From positions 1,922,001-1,986,000 of the forward strand of contig NZ_CP088022.1 in NCBI RefSeq assembly GCF_013373795.3: a DNA stretch of 64,000 nucleotides, read 5' to 3'. The stretch is from Bradyrhizobium quebecense (GTDB lineage: Bacteria > Pseudomonadota > Alphaproteobacteria > Rhizobiales > Xanthobacteraceae). The notes beneath the pieces are model-generated. The model was not told the origin of the DNA and ran no database searches. It was given only the letters and a program-made list of their open reading frames with translations. Each line of letters begins with the position of its first letter. The stretch's first letter is position 1. Made by a program: the position numbers and the translations under genes. This document shows positions 44,763 to 53,575 of the stretch, in pieces.

Positions 44763-46265
44763 GTGACAGACACCCTGGCCGGTTTCTGGGACCGAAAGTC
44801 GACCGCGGATCTGTTGCGGGAGGCGGCACGCGCCGACGGCGACGCGGAGACGCCGGCCTTCAAACGCTCGCTCTCGGCGTTGCAACTGGTCACGCTCGGC
44901 ATCGGCGGCATCATCGGCGCCGGCATTTTCGTGCTGACGGGGCACGCGGCCGCAGCCAATGCCGGCCCCGCCGTCACGCTTTCCTTCATGCTCGGTGCGG
45001 TCGCCTGCGCCTTTGCCGGCCTGTGCTACGCCGAGATGTCGTCGACCGTGCCGATCTCCGGCAGCTCCTATACTTACGCTTATGCCACGCTCGGCGAATT
45101 GATCGCCTGGATCATCGGCTGGGACCTGATCCTCGAATATGCCGTCGGCGCGATCGCGGTCTCGGTCGGATGGTCCGGCTATTTCGTCAGCTTCATGCGT
45201 GATTTCGGCATCAACCTGCCGCAACAATTCACCTCGGCGCCGCTCGCCTACGACACCAACACCGGGGCCTGGTCGTCGACCGGCGCGGTCATCAACATCC
45301 CGGCGATGCTGATCATTGCGTTCGTCACCACGCTGCTCGTGGTCGGCATTCGCGAGTCCGCGCGCTTCACCGGCTTCGTCGTCGTGGTCAAGCTCGTCGT
45401 CATCGCGTTGTTTCTCGCCGCTGCAGCCTCCTCGGTATCGTTGGCGAACTGGGTGACGGCGGGCAATCCGGAGGGCGCGCTGATCCCGCCGAATGCCGGT
45501 CCCGGCGCATTCGGCTGGTCCGGCGTGGTCCGCGGCGCGGCGGTGGTGTTCTTCGCCTATATCGGCTTCGATGCGATCTCGACCGCGGCGCAGGAGGCGA
45601 AGACGCCGGCGCGCGACATGCCGATCGGCATCCTCGGCTCGCTCGTGATCTGCGCCGCGCTCTATGTCGCGGTCGGCTTCGTGCTGACCGGCATCGTGCC
45701 GTATGACAAGCTCAGCGTGCCGGATCCGATCGCCGTCGGCATCGATGCGGTTGGCATCGGCTGGCTCGGTCCCTTCATCAAGCTCGGCATCCTGTTCGGG
45801 CTGACGTCGGTGATCCTCATCATGCTGCTGGCGCAACCGCGGATCTTCCGCGCCATGGCGCATGACGGGCTGCTGCCGGGCTTTGCCGCAAAGATCCATC
45901 CGCGCTTCCAAACCCCCCATGTCTCGACCATCTTCGCCGGCACCGTCGCCGCCATTCTCGGTGGCCTGCTGCCGATCGGACTGGTCGGCGAGCTCGTTTC
46001 GATCGGCACGCTGTTCGCATTCACCGTGGTCTCGATCGGAACGCTGGTGCTGCGCGTGCGCGATCCGCAATTGCCGCGCCCGTTCAAGGCGCCGGCGATC
46101 TGGCTGGTGGCCCCGGCTGCCGCCGGAACCTCGCTGTTCCTGATGTTCGGCCTGCCGCTCGACACCTGGATCAGGCTCGCGGTGTGGCTCGTGATCGGGC
46201 TGGCGATCTATGCGGCCTACGGTAGACGCCACAGCCGGCTGCGGATGCGCGGCGAGGGCCTATAG
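44763..46265 (+). CDS. APC-superfamily amino acid permease (cationic amino acid transporter type)
   Basis: 500 residues from a GTG at 44763, with GGAGGG just upstream; an upstream in-frame GTG at 44721 adds a stretch unlike the family. About 12 membrane helices. The first helix carries [17 protein letters not shown] and the second ends in [25 protein letters not shown], both hallmarks of APC transporters of the CAT group. The [22 protein letters not shown] segment is also kept. It imports an amino acid with protons; which one is unknown. The gamma-glutamyltransferase gene follows, fitting uptake of released amino acids. Confidence 0.85.
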   Translation: MTDTLAGFWDRKSTADLLREAARADGDAETPAFKRSLSALQLVTLGIGGIIGAGIFVLTGHAAAANAGPAVTLSFMLGAVACAFAGLCYAEMSSTVPISGSSYTYAYATLGELIAWIIGWDLILEYAVGAIAVSVGWSGYFVSFMRDFGINLPQQFTSAPLAYDTNTGAWSSTGAVINIPAMLIIAFVTTLLVVGIRESARFTGFVVVVKLVVIALFLAAAASSVSLANWVTAGNPEGALIPPNAGPGAFGWSGVVRGAAVVFFAYIGFDAISTAAQEAKTPARDMPIGILGSLVICAALYVAVGFVLTGIVPYDKLSVPDPIAVGIDAVGIGWLGPFIKLGILFGLTSVILIMLLAQPRIFRAMAHDGLLPGFAAKIHPRFQTPHVSTIFAGTVAAILGGLLPIGLVGELVSIGTLFAFTVVSIGTLVLRVRDPQLPRPFKAPAIWLVAPAAAGTSLFLMFGLPLDTWIRLAVWLVIGLAIYAAYGRRHSRLRMRGEGL

Positions 46266-46345
46266 TGCGCATGCGAGCGGCCTGCTAGGTTCGCGCGCTA
46301 AGGTCGTAAAGCCGCGATAGTCGGCGCAGGTCCCGGGAGGCTTCC

Positions 46346-48082
46346 ATGCAAAATTCAACGATGCGCGCGCGGTGGATCGCCGCCGCGATGGTTTCGATCG
46401 GCATCGCGTCGGCTGGTCCCGCGCGCGCGGCGTCGGTGGCGCCGGTCGCCGCCGAGAACGGCATGGTGGTATCCGCGCAGCATCTCGCGACGCAGGTCGG
46501 CATCGAGGTGCTGAAGCGGGGCGGCAACGCGGTCGACGCCGCCGTCGCGGTCGGTTACGCGCTGGCGGTGGCCTATCCCGCCGCCGGCAACCTCGGTGGC
46601 GGCGGCTTCATGACCATCCAGCTCGCCGACGGCCGCAAGACCTTCCTGGATTTCCGCGAGACAGCGCCGAAGGGCGCCACCGCCAACATGTATCTCGACA
46701 AGGACGGCAACGTCATCAATGGCCTGTCGACCAAGGGGCATCTCGCCGTCGGCGTGCCCGGCTCGGTGGCCGGCATGGAATATGCGCGCGAGAAATACGG
46801 CACGATGAAGCGCGCGGACGTCATCGCGCCGGCGCTGCAACTCGCCGAGGACGGCTTCGTGCTGGACCAGGGCGACGTCAGCATGCTGCAGACCTCGACC
46901 AAGGATTTTCAGGATGATCCGGCCTCGGGCGCGATCTTCCTCAACAACGGCAAGCCGTTCCAGGTCGGCGAGCGGCTGACGCAGCACGAACTCGCCGAGA
47001 CGCTGCGCGAGATCAGCAAGCGCGGCACCGACGGCTTTTACAAGGGCTGGGTAGGGGCGGCGATCGTCGCCTCGAGCCAGGCCGGCAAGGGCCTGCTCAC
47101 GCAGGAGGATCTCGACAATTACAAGGTTCGCGAACTCGCGCCGGTCGAATGCGACTATCGCGGCTACCACGTGGTCTCGGCACCGCCGCCAAGCTCGGGT
47201 GGCGTGGTGATCTGCGAGATCCTGAACATCCTCGAGGGCTATCCGCTGAAGCAGCTCGGCTACCATTCCGCGCAGGCGGTGCACTACCAGATCGAGGCGA
47301 TGCGCCACGCTTATGTCGATCGCAACAGCTATCTCGGTGACCCCGACTTCGTGAAGAATCCGCTCGAGCGTTTGCTCGACAAGAATTACGCCGCGAAGAT
47401 CCGCGCCGTGATCGACCCGGCCAAGGCCGGCGTGTCCAGGGACATCAAGCCAGGCGTTCCGCCGCACGAGGGCAGCAACACCACGCACTATTCGATCGCC
47501 GACAAGGACGGCAACGCGGTGTCGGTGACTTACACGCTGAACGACTGGTTCGGCGCCAAGGTGACCGCGGCCAAGACCGGCGTGCTCCTGAACGACGAGA
47601 TGGACGACTTCACCGCCAAGGTCGGCGTACCGAACCTTTACGGCCTGGTGCAGGGGGAGGCCAATTCCATCGTCCCCGGCAAGCGTCCGCTGTCCTCGAT
47701 GAGCCCGACCATCGTCACCAGGGACGGCAAGCCGGTTATGGTGGTCGGGACTCCGGGCGGCAGCCGCATCATCACCGCCGTGCTGCTGACGATGATCAAC
47801 GCCATCGACTACGGCATGGACGCGCAGGAAGCCGTGGACATGCCGCGCTTCCACCAGCAATGGCTTCCGGAGGCGACCAACCTCGAGGACTTCACGCTAT
47901 CGCCGGACACGCGGAAGATTTTGGAAGGCATGGGCCAGACGTTCGGTCCGCCGCAGCCGGCCAATCACCTCGCGGTCATCATCATCGGGGCGCCGTCGCT
48001 GGACGGCAAGCCGGTCGGCAACAATCGCTTCTATGGGGCGAACGATCCGCGCCGCAATTCGGGGCTTGCGGGCGGCTACTGA
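46346..48082 (+). CDS. ggt: Periplasmic gamma-glutamyltransferase
   Basis: 578 residues. A signal peptide (about 1-28) is followed by the large subunit region beginning ENGMVVSAQHLATQVG. The autocleavage site and nucleophile is T379, in EGSNTTHYSIADKDGN, from which the small subunit starts. GSRIITAVLLT and the C-terminal NRFYGANDPR are also kept. It hydrolyses or transfers the gamma-glutamyl group of glutathione in the periplasm. The preceding permease may import the amino acids released. GGGAGG lies in front of the ATG at 46346. Confidence 0.9.
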   Translation: MQNSTMRARWIAAAMVSIGIASAGPARAASVAPVAAENGMVVSAQHLATQVGIEVLKRGGNAVDAAVAVGYALAVAYPAAGNLGGGGFMTIQLADGRKTFLDFRETAPKGATANMYLDKDGNVINGLSTKGHLAVGVPGSVAGMEYAREKYGTMKRADVIAPALQLAEDGFVLDQGDVSMLQTSTKDFQDDPASGAIFLNNGKPFQVGERLTQHELAETLREISKRGTDGFYKGWVGAAIVASSQAGKGLLTQEDLDNYKVRELAPVECDYRGYHVVSAPPPSSGGVVICEILNILEGYPLKQLGYHSAQAVHYQIEAMRHAYVDRNSYLGDPDFVKNPLERLLDKNYAAKIRAVIDPAKAGVSRDIKPGVPPHEGSNTTHYSIADKDGNAVSVTYTLNDWFGAKVTAAKTGVLLNDEMDDFTAKVGVPNLYGLVQGEANSIVPGKRPLSSMSPTIVTRDGKPVMVVGTPGGSRIITAVLLTMINAIDYGMDAQEAVDMPRFHQQWLPEATNLEDFTLSPDTRKILEGMGQTFGPPQPANHLAVIIIGAPSLDGKPVGNNRFYGANDPRRNSGLAGGY

Positions 48083-48151
48083 TTGCCGTTGCGCGATGGC
48101 ATGTTGGCAGCGGCCGGGCGAGGGCGCGGCGTCTGCGAAATCGATCTCGCG

Positions 48152-48580
48152 TCAGGCGACGGCAGTCGACCTGCCGTTGTCATGCCCGCTTGTGAGCAGC
48201 AGGCGCCGGCGGATCGCATCCTCGACCAGGGCCAGCGATTGCCTGGCTTCACGCGCCTCGGCTTCGGCGGCCTGGGCCCGGAACTCGGCGGCGTCGAGCT
48301 GCTCCTGTTGGGACTCGATACGCCGCCGGGCCTCCTCGAGTGCCCGGGACGCGTCCCTCAGCTTGCGCTCGGTGGCGGCGATGATTTCGAGCTGCGCCTG
48401 TTCGGCGGCCTCGGCGCGCGCCTCGCCGGCGCGGGCCCGGTCCTCGATGCTGCGGAACAGATCCGCCGCCTGATAGACCAAGTCCAGGGCTTCGGTGCCC
48501 ATCGCTGATGTGGGAGGTCTCGGAAATCCGAGGACGTTCGGGTCGGCCGTAAAGGGCCGTCTAAATCCGCGCAGTGCCAT
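48152..48580 (-). CDS. Hypothetical coiled-coil protein
   Basis: 142 residues from the ATG at 48578-48580. A short N-terminus (MALRGFRRPFTADPNVLGF) leads into one long charged helix of about 95 residues (VYQAADLFRSIEDRARAGEARAEAAEQAQ through AEAEAREARQSLALVEDAIRRRLL) with the heptad-like spacing of a coiled coil. No membrane segment. I associate the N-terminal motif with Bradyrhizobium proteins of unknown role. It is convergent with ggt. Confidence 0.6.
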   Translation of the reverse strand: MALRGFRRPFTADPNVLGFPRPPTSAMGTEALDLVYQAADLFRSIEDRARAGEARAEAAEQAQLEIIAATERKLRDASRALEEARRRIESQQEQLDAAEFRAQAAEAEAREARQSLALVEDAIRRRLLLTSGHDNGRSTAVA

Positions 48581-49053
48581 GCGAACCAGCCCCCGCGAGT
48601 CGCGTGTATGGCAACAACTTGCGGTAGACATGGTTAACAAACCATTAATCCTGTCGGCTGGCCGGCACTGTCCACCGGTTTCTGACGACACAGCACCTCG
48701 AACGGCAGCCGGGTAGTGCAAGCGCTCGGTCCGGCCTGCGCTTTTCTTTCGCAACCGGCTCGCCGCGCAAGCGCAGCGATCGGTTGCTGGAGTGCCGTCC
48801 GCCGAGCGCCCGGCGAATCGAGGAATGGAAGGCCGGGGGGTCGATGCAGTCCAGCGGAGCGGCCGAGGAGCGGGGAGGGGCTGATTTGGCCGCGCGCGCG
48901 AGCCGGGCTCTATGGCATAAGTTTGACGCCCGGCGCGCTTTAATTCTCCTGTGTTGAATTGCAGGTCCATGGTGCGACCGATATACCGGGCGGCCTAAGT
49001 GGCACGCAGCGCACTCAGAACGAGCGACGTATTCGCCACGGAAAATCTGGTCG
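48581..49053. other. 473-base intergenic region before the PBP1A gene
   Basis: Open frames here are overlapping and unconvincing. An AT-rich patch with GGTTAACAAACCATTAAT lies near 48632-48650 and may be part of the promoter for the leftward coiled-coil gene. Nothing else recognisable was seen. Confidence 0.4.
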
Positions 49054-51549
49054 ATGAAATTTCTGTTGCGGTTCTTCGGGTTCCTGTTCACCGCAGGAAC
49101 CATCCTGTTCCTGGCTGGTCTCGCCGCGGTCGCAGGGCTGTTCTGGCATTTTTCCAAGGACCTGCCCGACTATTCGCAACTCCAGAACTACGAGCCGCCG
49201 GTGATGACCCGCGTGCACGCGGCTGATGGATCGCTGCTGGGCGAATTCGCCAAGGAACGCAGGCTCTATCTGCCGATCCAGGCCGTGCCGAAGCTCGTGA
49301 TCAACGCCTTCCTTGCCGCCGAGGACAAGAATTTCTACGAGCACGGCGGCATCGACTATACCGGCATGGCGCGCGCCGGCGTCTCCTACATCCAGAACTT
49401 CGGTTCCAACCGCCGTCCGCAGGGTGCTTCCACGATCACCCAGCAGGTCGCCAAGAACTTCCTGTTGACCAACGAGGTGTCGTTCACCCGCAAGATCAAG
49501 GAAGCCCTGCTGGCGATGCGAATCGAGCGGGCCTATTCCAAGGACAAGATCCTCGAGCTCTATCTCAACGAGATCTACCTCGGCCTCGGTGCCTACGGCA
49601 TCGCGGCGGCCTCGCTGGTCTATTTCGACAAGTCCGTCAACGAACTGACGATCTCGGAAGCGGCCTATCTGGCGGCGTTGCCGAAAATGCCGGCCAGCCT
49701 GCATCCGGTGCGCAACCGTGCGCGCGCCATCGAGCGGCGCAATTACGTGATCGACCGCCTGCAGGAGAACGGCTGGATTACCGCTGCGGATGCCGACAAG
49801 GCGCGCAAGGATCCGCTGACCGTGACCAACCGCAGCAACGGCGCGCACACCTTCGCCGGCGAATATTTCTCCGAAGAAGTCCGCCGCGACATCTTCGAGC
49901 GCTATGGCGAGAAGAAGCTCTATGAGGGCGGCCTCTCGGTGCGCACCACGCTCGACCCCAAGGTCCAGGTGATGGCGCGCAAGGCCATGGTGGCGGGGCT
50001 CGTGAACTATGACGAGCAGCAGGGCTATCGCGGCGCGATCCAGAGGCTCGACCTCACCGGCGACTGGGGCGTTCCGCTCGCCGAAATCAAGTCGCTCTCG
50101 GACATCTCGCCGTGGCGGATGGCGGTGGTGCTTGAGAGCAACGACCAGTCGGCGCGGATCGGCTTCCAGCCCGGCCGCGAACTTGGCGGCGCCATCAGCA
50201 AGCAGCGCGAGACCGGCATCGTCACGCTGGAAGGCGTGCGATGGGCGAGGGCGTTGTCCGGGCCGTACAAGGGCAAGACGCCGACATCGGTGGCGCAGGT
50301 GCTGCAGCCCGGCGACGTCATCTACGCCGATCCGCTGTTCAAGGACGGCAAGGCCGTCGAAGGCCAGTACCGGCTGCGCCAGATTCCCGAACTGTCGGGC
50401 GCGATGGTGGCGATGGATCCGCACACCGGCCGTGTGCTTGCGATGGTCGGCGGCTTCTCGTTCGACCAGAGCCAGTTCAACCGCGCGACGCAGGCCTATC
50501 GGCAGCCCGGCTCGACGTTCAAGCCGATCGTCTATTCGACGGCGCTGGACAATGGCTACACCGGATCGACCGTGATGATCGACGGGCCGATCGAGATCGA
50601 CCAGGGACAGGGCAACATCTGGCGGCCGGAGAACTTCTCCACCGGCAAGTATCAGGGCCAGGTCACGCTGCGCAACGCGCTCCGCCTGTCGCTCAACACC
50701 GTGACGGTGCGGCTGGCGCAGGAGATCGGCATGCCTGTGATCGGCGAGTATGCCAAGCGCTTCGGCGTCTATGACGAATTGCCGAACTATCTCGCCTACG
50801 CGCTCGGCGCCGGCGAGACCACGGTGATGCGGATGGCCACGGCCTATTCGATGATCGCCAATGGCGGCGTCCGCGTGAAGCCGACCCTGATCGACCGCAT
50901 CCAGGACCGCTACGGCCACACCATCTTCCGGCACGACCAGCGCGAATGCCGCGGCTGCGACGCGCCGGAGGGCTGGAAGAATCAGCCCGAGCCGCAGCTC
51001 GTCGACCGCCGCGAAAGGGTGCTCGACGCGATGACCGCCTACCAGATCACCTCGCTGATGGAGGGCGTGATTCAGGCCGGTACCGGCACTGCGCTGAAGG
51101 ACGTCGGCAAGCCGCTCGCCGGCAAGACCGGCACCTCGAACGAGGCCAAGGACCTCTGGTTCGTCGGCTTCTCGCCGGACCTCGTGGTCGGCCTCTATGT
51201 CGGCTACGACAAGCCGCGCTCGCTCGGCCGCAACGCGCAGGCCGGCCACACCGCCGCGCCGATCGCGCGCGACTTCCTGAAGCTCGCGCTGGCCGACAAG
51301 CCCGCCACCCCGTTCAAGCAGCCGGTCGGCATCCGGCTGGTGCTGGTTGATGCCAAGACCGGCCTGCGCGCCACGCCTGGTCAGAACCGGGGCGTGGTGC
51401 TCGAAGCCTTCAAGCCGGGCCAGGCGCCGCCGTTCTATGATCCGACGTTGGTCGCCGGCACCGATGTGATCGACGGCACCCAGCAGCCGGGAATCTCACC
51501 GGACGCGGACCGCGCTGTGATGCGGTCGGGGACGGGCGGGCTGTACTGA
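49054..51549 (+). CDS. mrcA: Penicillin-binding protein 1A (bifunctional transglycosylase/transpeptidase)
   Basis: 831 residues. One N-terminal membrane anchor (about 8-30) precedes the glycosyltransferase-51 domain with catalytic E90 in AAEDKNFYEHGG and STITQQVAKNF. The transpeptidase domain has the serine motif S487-T-F-K490, SLN at 546-548 and KTG at 691-693 (GKTGTSNEAKD). All three motifs are intact, so both activities should be present. It builds and cross-links peptidoglycan at the inner membrane. The ATG at 49054 begins just before the membrane anchor, as in the family. Confidence 0.93.
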   Translation: MKFLLRFFGFLFTAGTILFLAGLAAVAGLFWHFSKDLPDYSQLQNYEPPVMTRVHAADGSLLGEFAKERRLYLPIQAVPKLVINAFLAAEDKNFYEHGGIDYTGMARAGVSYIQNFGSNRRPQGASTITQQVAKNFLLTNEVSFTRKIKEALLAMRIERAYSKDKILELYLNEIYLGLGAYGIAAASLVYFDKSVNELTISEAAYLAALPKMPASLHPVRNRARAIERRNYVIDRLQENGWITAADADKARKDPLTVTNRSNGAHTFAGEYFSEEVRRDIFERYGEKKLYEGGLSVRTTLDPKVQVMARKAMVAGLVNYDEQQGYRGAIQRLDLTGDWGVPLAEIKSLSDISPWRMAVVLESNDQSARIGFQPGRELGGAISKQRETGIVTLEGVRWARALSGPYKGKTPTSVAQVLQPGDVIYADPLFKDGKAVEGQYRLRQIPELSGAMVAMDPHTGRVLAMVGGFSFDQSQFNRATQAYRQPGSTFKPIVYSTALDNGYTGSTVMIDGPIEIDQGQGNIWRPENFSTGKYQGQVTLRNALRLSLNTVTVRLAQEIGMPVIGEYAKRFGVYDELPNYLAYALGAGETTVMRMATAYSMIANGGVRVKPTLIDRIQDRYGHTIFRHDQRECRGCDAPEGWKNQPEPQLVDRRERVLDAMTAYQITSLMEGVIQAGTGTALKDVGKPLAGKTGTSNEAKDLWFVGFSPDLVVGLYVGYDKPRSLGRNAQAGHTAAPIARDFLKLALADKPATPFKQPVGIRLVLVDAKTGLRATPGQNRGVVLEAFKPGQAPPFYDPTLVAGTDVIDGTQQPGISPDADRAVMRSGTGGLY

Positions 51550-51734
51550 GGCCCAACGGCAGGGCAATTCGCGGTTGGGGTGGTACGGCGCTTTGTCAGA
51601 GCGCATCACGCCGCCGTGGTTGAACGTGCCGCTCGCGGTGTCGACTCAAAATAGAGTCCTCGACCGGAGAGCCCCGAGACGCGGCGTTGCTTTCGCGTCG
51701 AGGGCGTCGGGCGCGTGTCTAGCCGCGGATCGCG

Positions 51735-51935
51735 ATGATCAAGACGCTGGTTCTCGTAGCACAGGTGATCTGGACCGTTGTCGTGGTTGGGGCGGCAACC
51801 CTGATGGGCGCGGTCCTCGGATTCGGGTGCTACGGCTGGATCGGTGCCATCGCGCTTGGCACCGCAGGATTTGGCCTTGGATCGCTGCTGGCAGCGTTCC
51901 CTGAAGTGCTCCTTGAATTGCTTGGCGCGATGTGA
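51735..51935 (+). CDS. Possible small hydrophobic protein
   Basis: 66 residues with two membrane-spanning stretches (VLVAQVIWTVVVVGAATLMGAVL and IGAIALGTAGFGLGSLLAAF). There is no clear ribosome site. The frame is short but has a consistent hydrophobic pattern, so it may be a small membrane protein. The rest of the 51550-52125 gap shows no gene. Confidence 0.35.
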   Translation: MIKTLVLVAQVIWTVVVVGAATLMGAVLGFGCYGWIGAIALGTAGFGLGSLLAAFPEVLLELLGAM

Positions 51936-52125
51936 CGCCTCTGGCCGACACTGATCGCTCCCTCCTTGCCGCGATTTTCACGCCCGTTCCCGCCATCAAT
52001 GCTTGCCAAGCGTGGGACCAAGCGGGTAGAAGGTCGCACTCGCGCGGGCGCTGATTTGGCAGGCGAATCCGCTGTACCGAGATGTCCAGTCATCCAGCTA
52101 AGCTGTTGATACCACGGACAATTCT

Positions 52126-52199
52126 TGGGGAATGGTGTAACGGTAGCACAACAGACTCTGACTCTGTTTGTCTTGGTTCGAATCCAGGTTCCCCAGCCA
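52126..52199 (+). tRNA. tRNA-Gln (anticodon CTG)
   Basis: Cloverleaf: acceptor stem TGGGGAA / TTCCCCA, D-arm with AACGGTAGCAC, anticodon stem ACAGA / TCTGT around loop CTCTGAC (anticodon CTG, for glutamine), and T-arm with GGTTCGAATCC. CCA is encoded at 52197-52199. Total 74 bases including CCA. Confidence 0.93.
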
Positions 52200-52381
52200 A
52201 TCTGCCTCAGTGGCGCGATCATCCTCCAAATCCTGACGACTTGCCGGGCGGACCTGCGCCTCAAGCGGGACCGCTCGTGGCGCGACGTGTGCCATGACGG
52301 CATCGAGGGTGGATTAGCCCGGCGTGATCCACCATGGTCTCACGCCTGTAGTGCGGTCCTTTGCGACAGAGGTTTAAGGTG

Positions 52382-52789
52382 ATGGACGAAATTCTCTATG
52401 CCCGCGAGCCGTCGATTGGCGTCGACGAGTTCATCGAGGTTCTGCGCCAGTCGGGCCTCGGCGAGCGGCGGCCGCTGGCGGATGCCGATCGCATGGCGCG
52501 CATGATCGCCAATGCGAACCTGATCGTGACGGCGCGCAAGGCGCACCGGCTCGTCGGCGTCTCGCGCGCGCTGACCGATTTCGCCTATTGCTGCTATTTG
52601 TCGGACCTTGCGGTCGATCGAGAATTTCAGGGGCACGGCATCGGCAAGCGCCTGATCGCGGAAACCCGGCGCCACGCCGGACCTGAATCGATGTGCCTGT
52701 TGCTGTCGGCGCCCGACTCGATCGGGTTCTACAAGACGATCGGCATGCCGCAGTCGGACAACGCGTTTCTCTACAAGCGCGAGCGATAG
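52382..52789 (+). CDS. GNAT-family acetyltransferase
   Basis: 135 residues from the ATG at 52382. The acetyl-CoA pyrophosphate loop is LAVDREFQGHGIGKRLI (Q/R-x2-G-x-G/A pattern), followed by a C-terminal beta bulge region. Short GNAT proteins of this kind acetylate amines on small molecules, antibiotics or proteins; the target is unknown. It follows the tRNA and converges on the TetR gene, with 24 bases between stops. Confidence 0.8.
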   Translation: MDEILYAREPSIGVDEFIEVLRQSGLGERRPLADADRMARMIANANLIVTARKAHRLVGVSRALTDFAYCCYLSDLAVDREFQGHGIGKRLIAETRRHAGPESMCLLLSAPDSIGFYKTIGMPQSDNAFLYKRER

Positions 52790-52813
52790 CGGCCGGCCAA
52801 CGCCTGCCGCGCG

Positions 52814-53458
52814 CTATCTTATCTCCGCCTTCAGCAGCAGCGCGAGGCAATCGGCCAGCCGTTGCTCGATCTCCCTGTCGCGGAGCGAGAGCGGGCCGGG
52901 ATCGTTGAGGATCGCGTTGACGAGCGTGCCCAGCACGACCTGGAAGCCGAAGGCGATGGCGCGGGTCTTCGCCGCCTTGCGGCCGTTGCCCATCGCAGGC
53001 AGCAGGAGCGGGGTGGCGTGTTCGGTGGTCGCGCGCGCGAGGCTCTTGAAGGTGGTCCACTTGTCCGGCCTGGTGTCGTCGTGCTGGAGCGCGGCGCGCA
53101 GCACGCCTTCATGGGCGCGGATCCAGCCGATGACGCCCGACACGACGCGGCGGCAGAGGTCGTCGAGCGCGAGATTGCCGGCGGGACTGTCCATCCGGGC
53201 GAGATGCCGCGCGCCGTCCTGCGCCGCCAGCGCGATCAGGGCGTTGAAGTAGGCTTCCTTGCTCTCGAAACGGCTGTAGAAGGCGCCGACCGTGGCGCCG
53301 ACCTTGCCGCACAAGGCTTCGATCGACAGCTCCGCAAGGCTCCGCGTCCGCAACAGCTCGGCGCCGGCGTCAAGCAGCGCCAGCGTCGTCTCGCGGCTGC
53401 GCTTCTGACGCGAAGGGGTGACGCCGGGAAGATCGAACTGGTCCGAAAGCCGCGGCAT
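52814..53458 (-). CDS. TetR-family transcriptional regulator
   Basis: 214 residues from the ATG at 53456-53458, with GGAGACGC upstream. The N-terminal helix-turn-helix is RETTLALLDAGAELLRTRSLAELSIEALCGKVGATVGAFYSRFESKEAYFNALI, followed by an all-helical ligand domain. It is divergent from the arylsulfatase gene, and the 117-base gap contains an inverted repeat. The natural target is therefore that gene. The inducer is not known. Confidence 0.85.
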   Translation of the reverse strand: MPRLSDQFDLPGVTPSRQKRSRETTLALLDAGAELLRTRSLAELSIEALCGKVGATVGAFYSRFESKEAYFNALIALAAQDGARHLARMDSPAGNLALDDLCRRVVSGVIGWIRAHEGVLRAALQHDDTRPDKWTTFKSLARATTEHATPLLLPAMGNGRKAAKTRAIAFGFQVVLGTLVNAILNDPGPLSLRDREIEQRLADCLALLLKAEIR

Positions 53459-53482
53459 TTGCGCTTGCGTCTCCTGATTTTC

Positions 53483-53502
53483 ATAATCATAGTTCGGATT
53501 AT
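53483..53502. promoter_or_regulatory. Candidate TetR operator
   Basis: ATAATC at 53483-53488 and its complement GATTAT at 53497-53502 form an inverted repeat with an 8-base spacer in the gap between the divergent TetR and arylsulfatase genes. The flanks repeat TCAT-type words and the segment is AT-rich compared with the genes, as expected for overlapping promoters. Confidence 0.45.
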
Positions 53503-53575
53503 CATTTGAAGCAATCCGGCCGCATCGTGCCGGAGCGGGCAGCGGGTCAACCGCGGCGAGGACAGGGAGAGCGCC

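Noticed and set aside
43509..46232. 907-residue frame on the minus strand
   Set aside because: It runs opposite soxD, the BA14K-like gene and the permease, all of which have clear motifs on the plus strand; the composition is arginine/aspartate-rich shadow.
49015..51249. 744-residue minus-strand frame
   Set aside because: It is opposite the PBP1A gene, whose catalytic motifs are all present in the plus frame.
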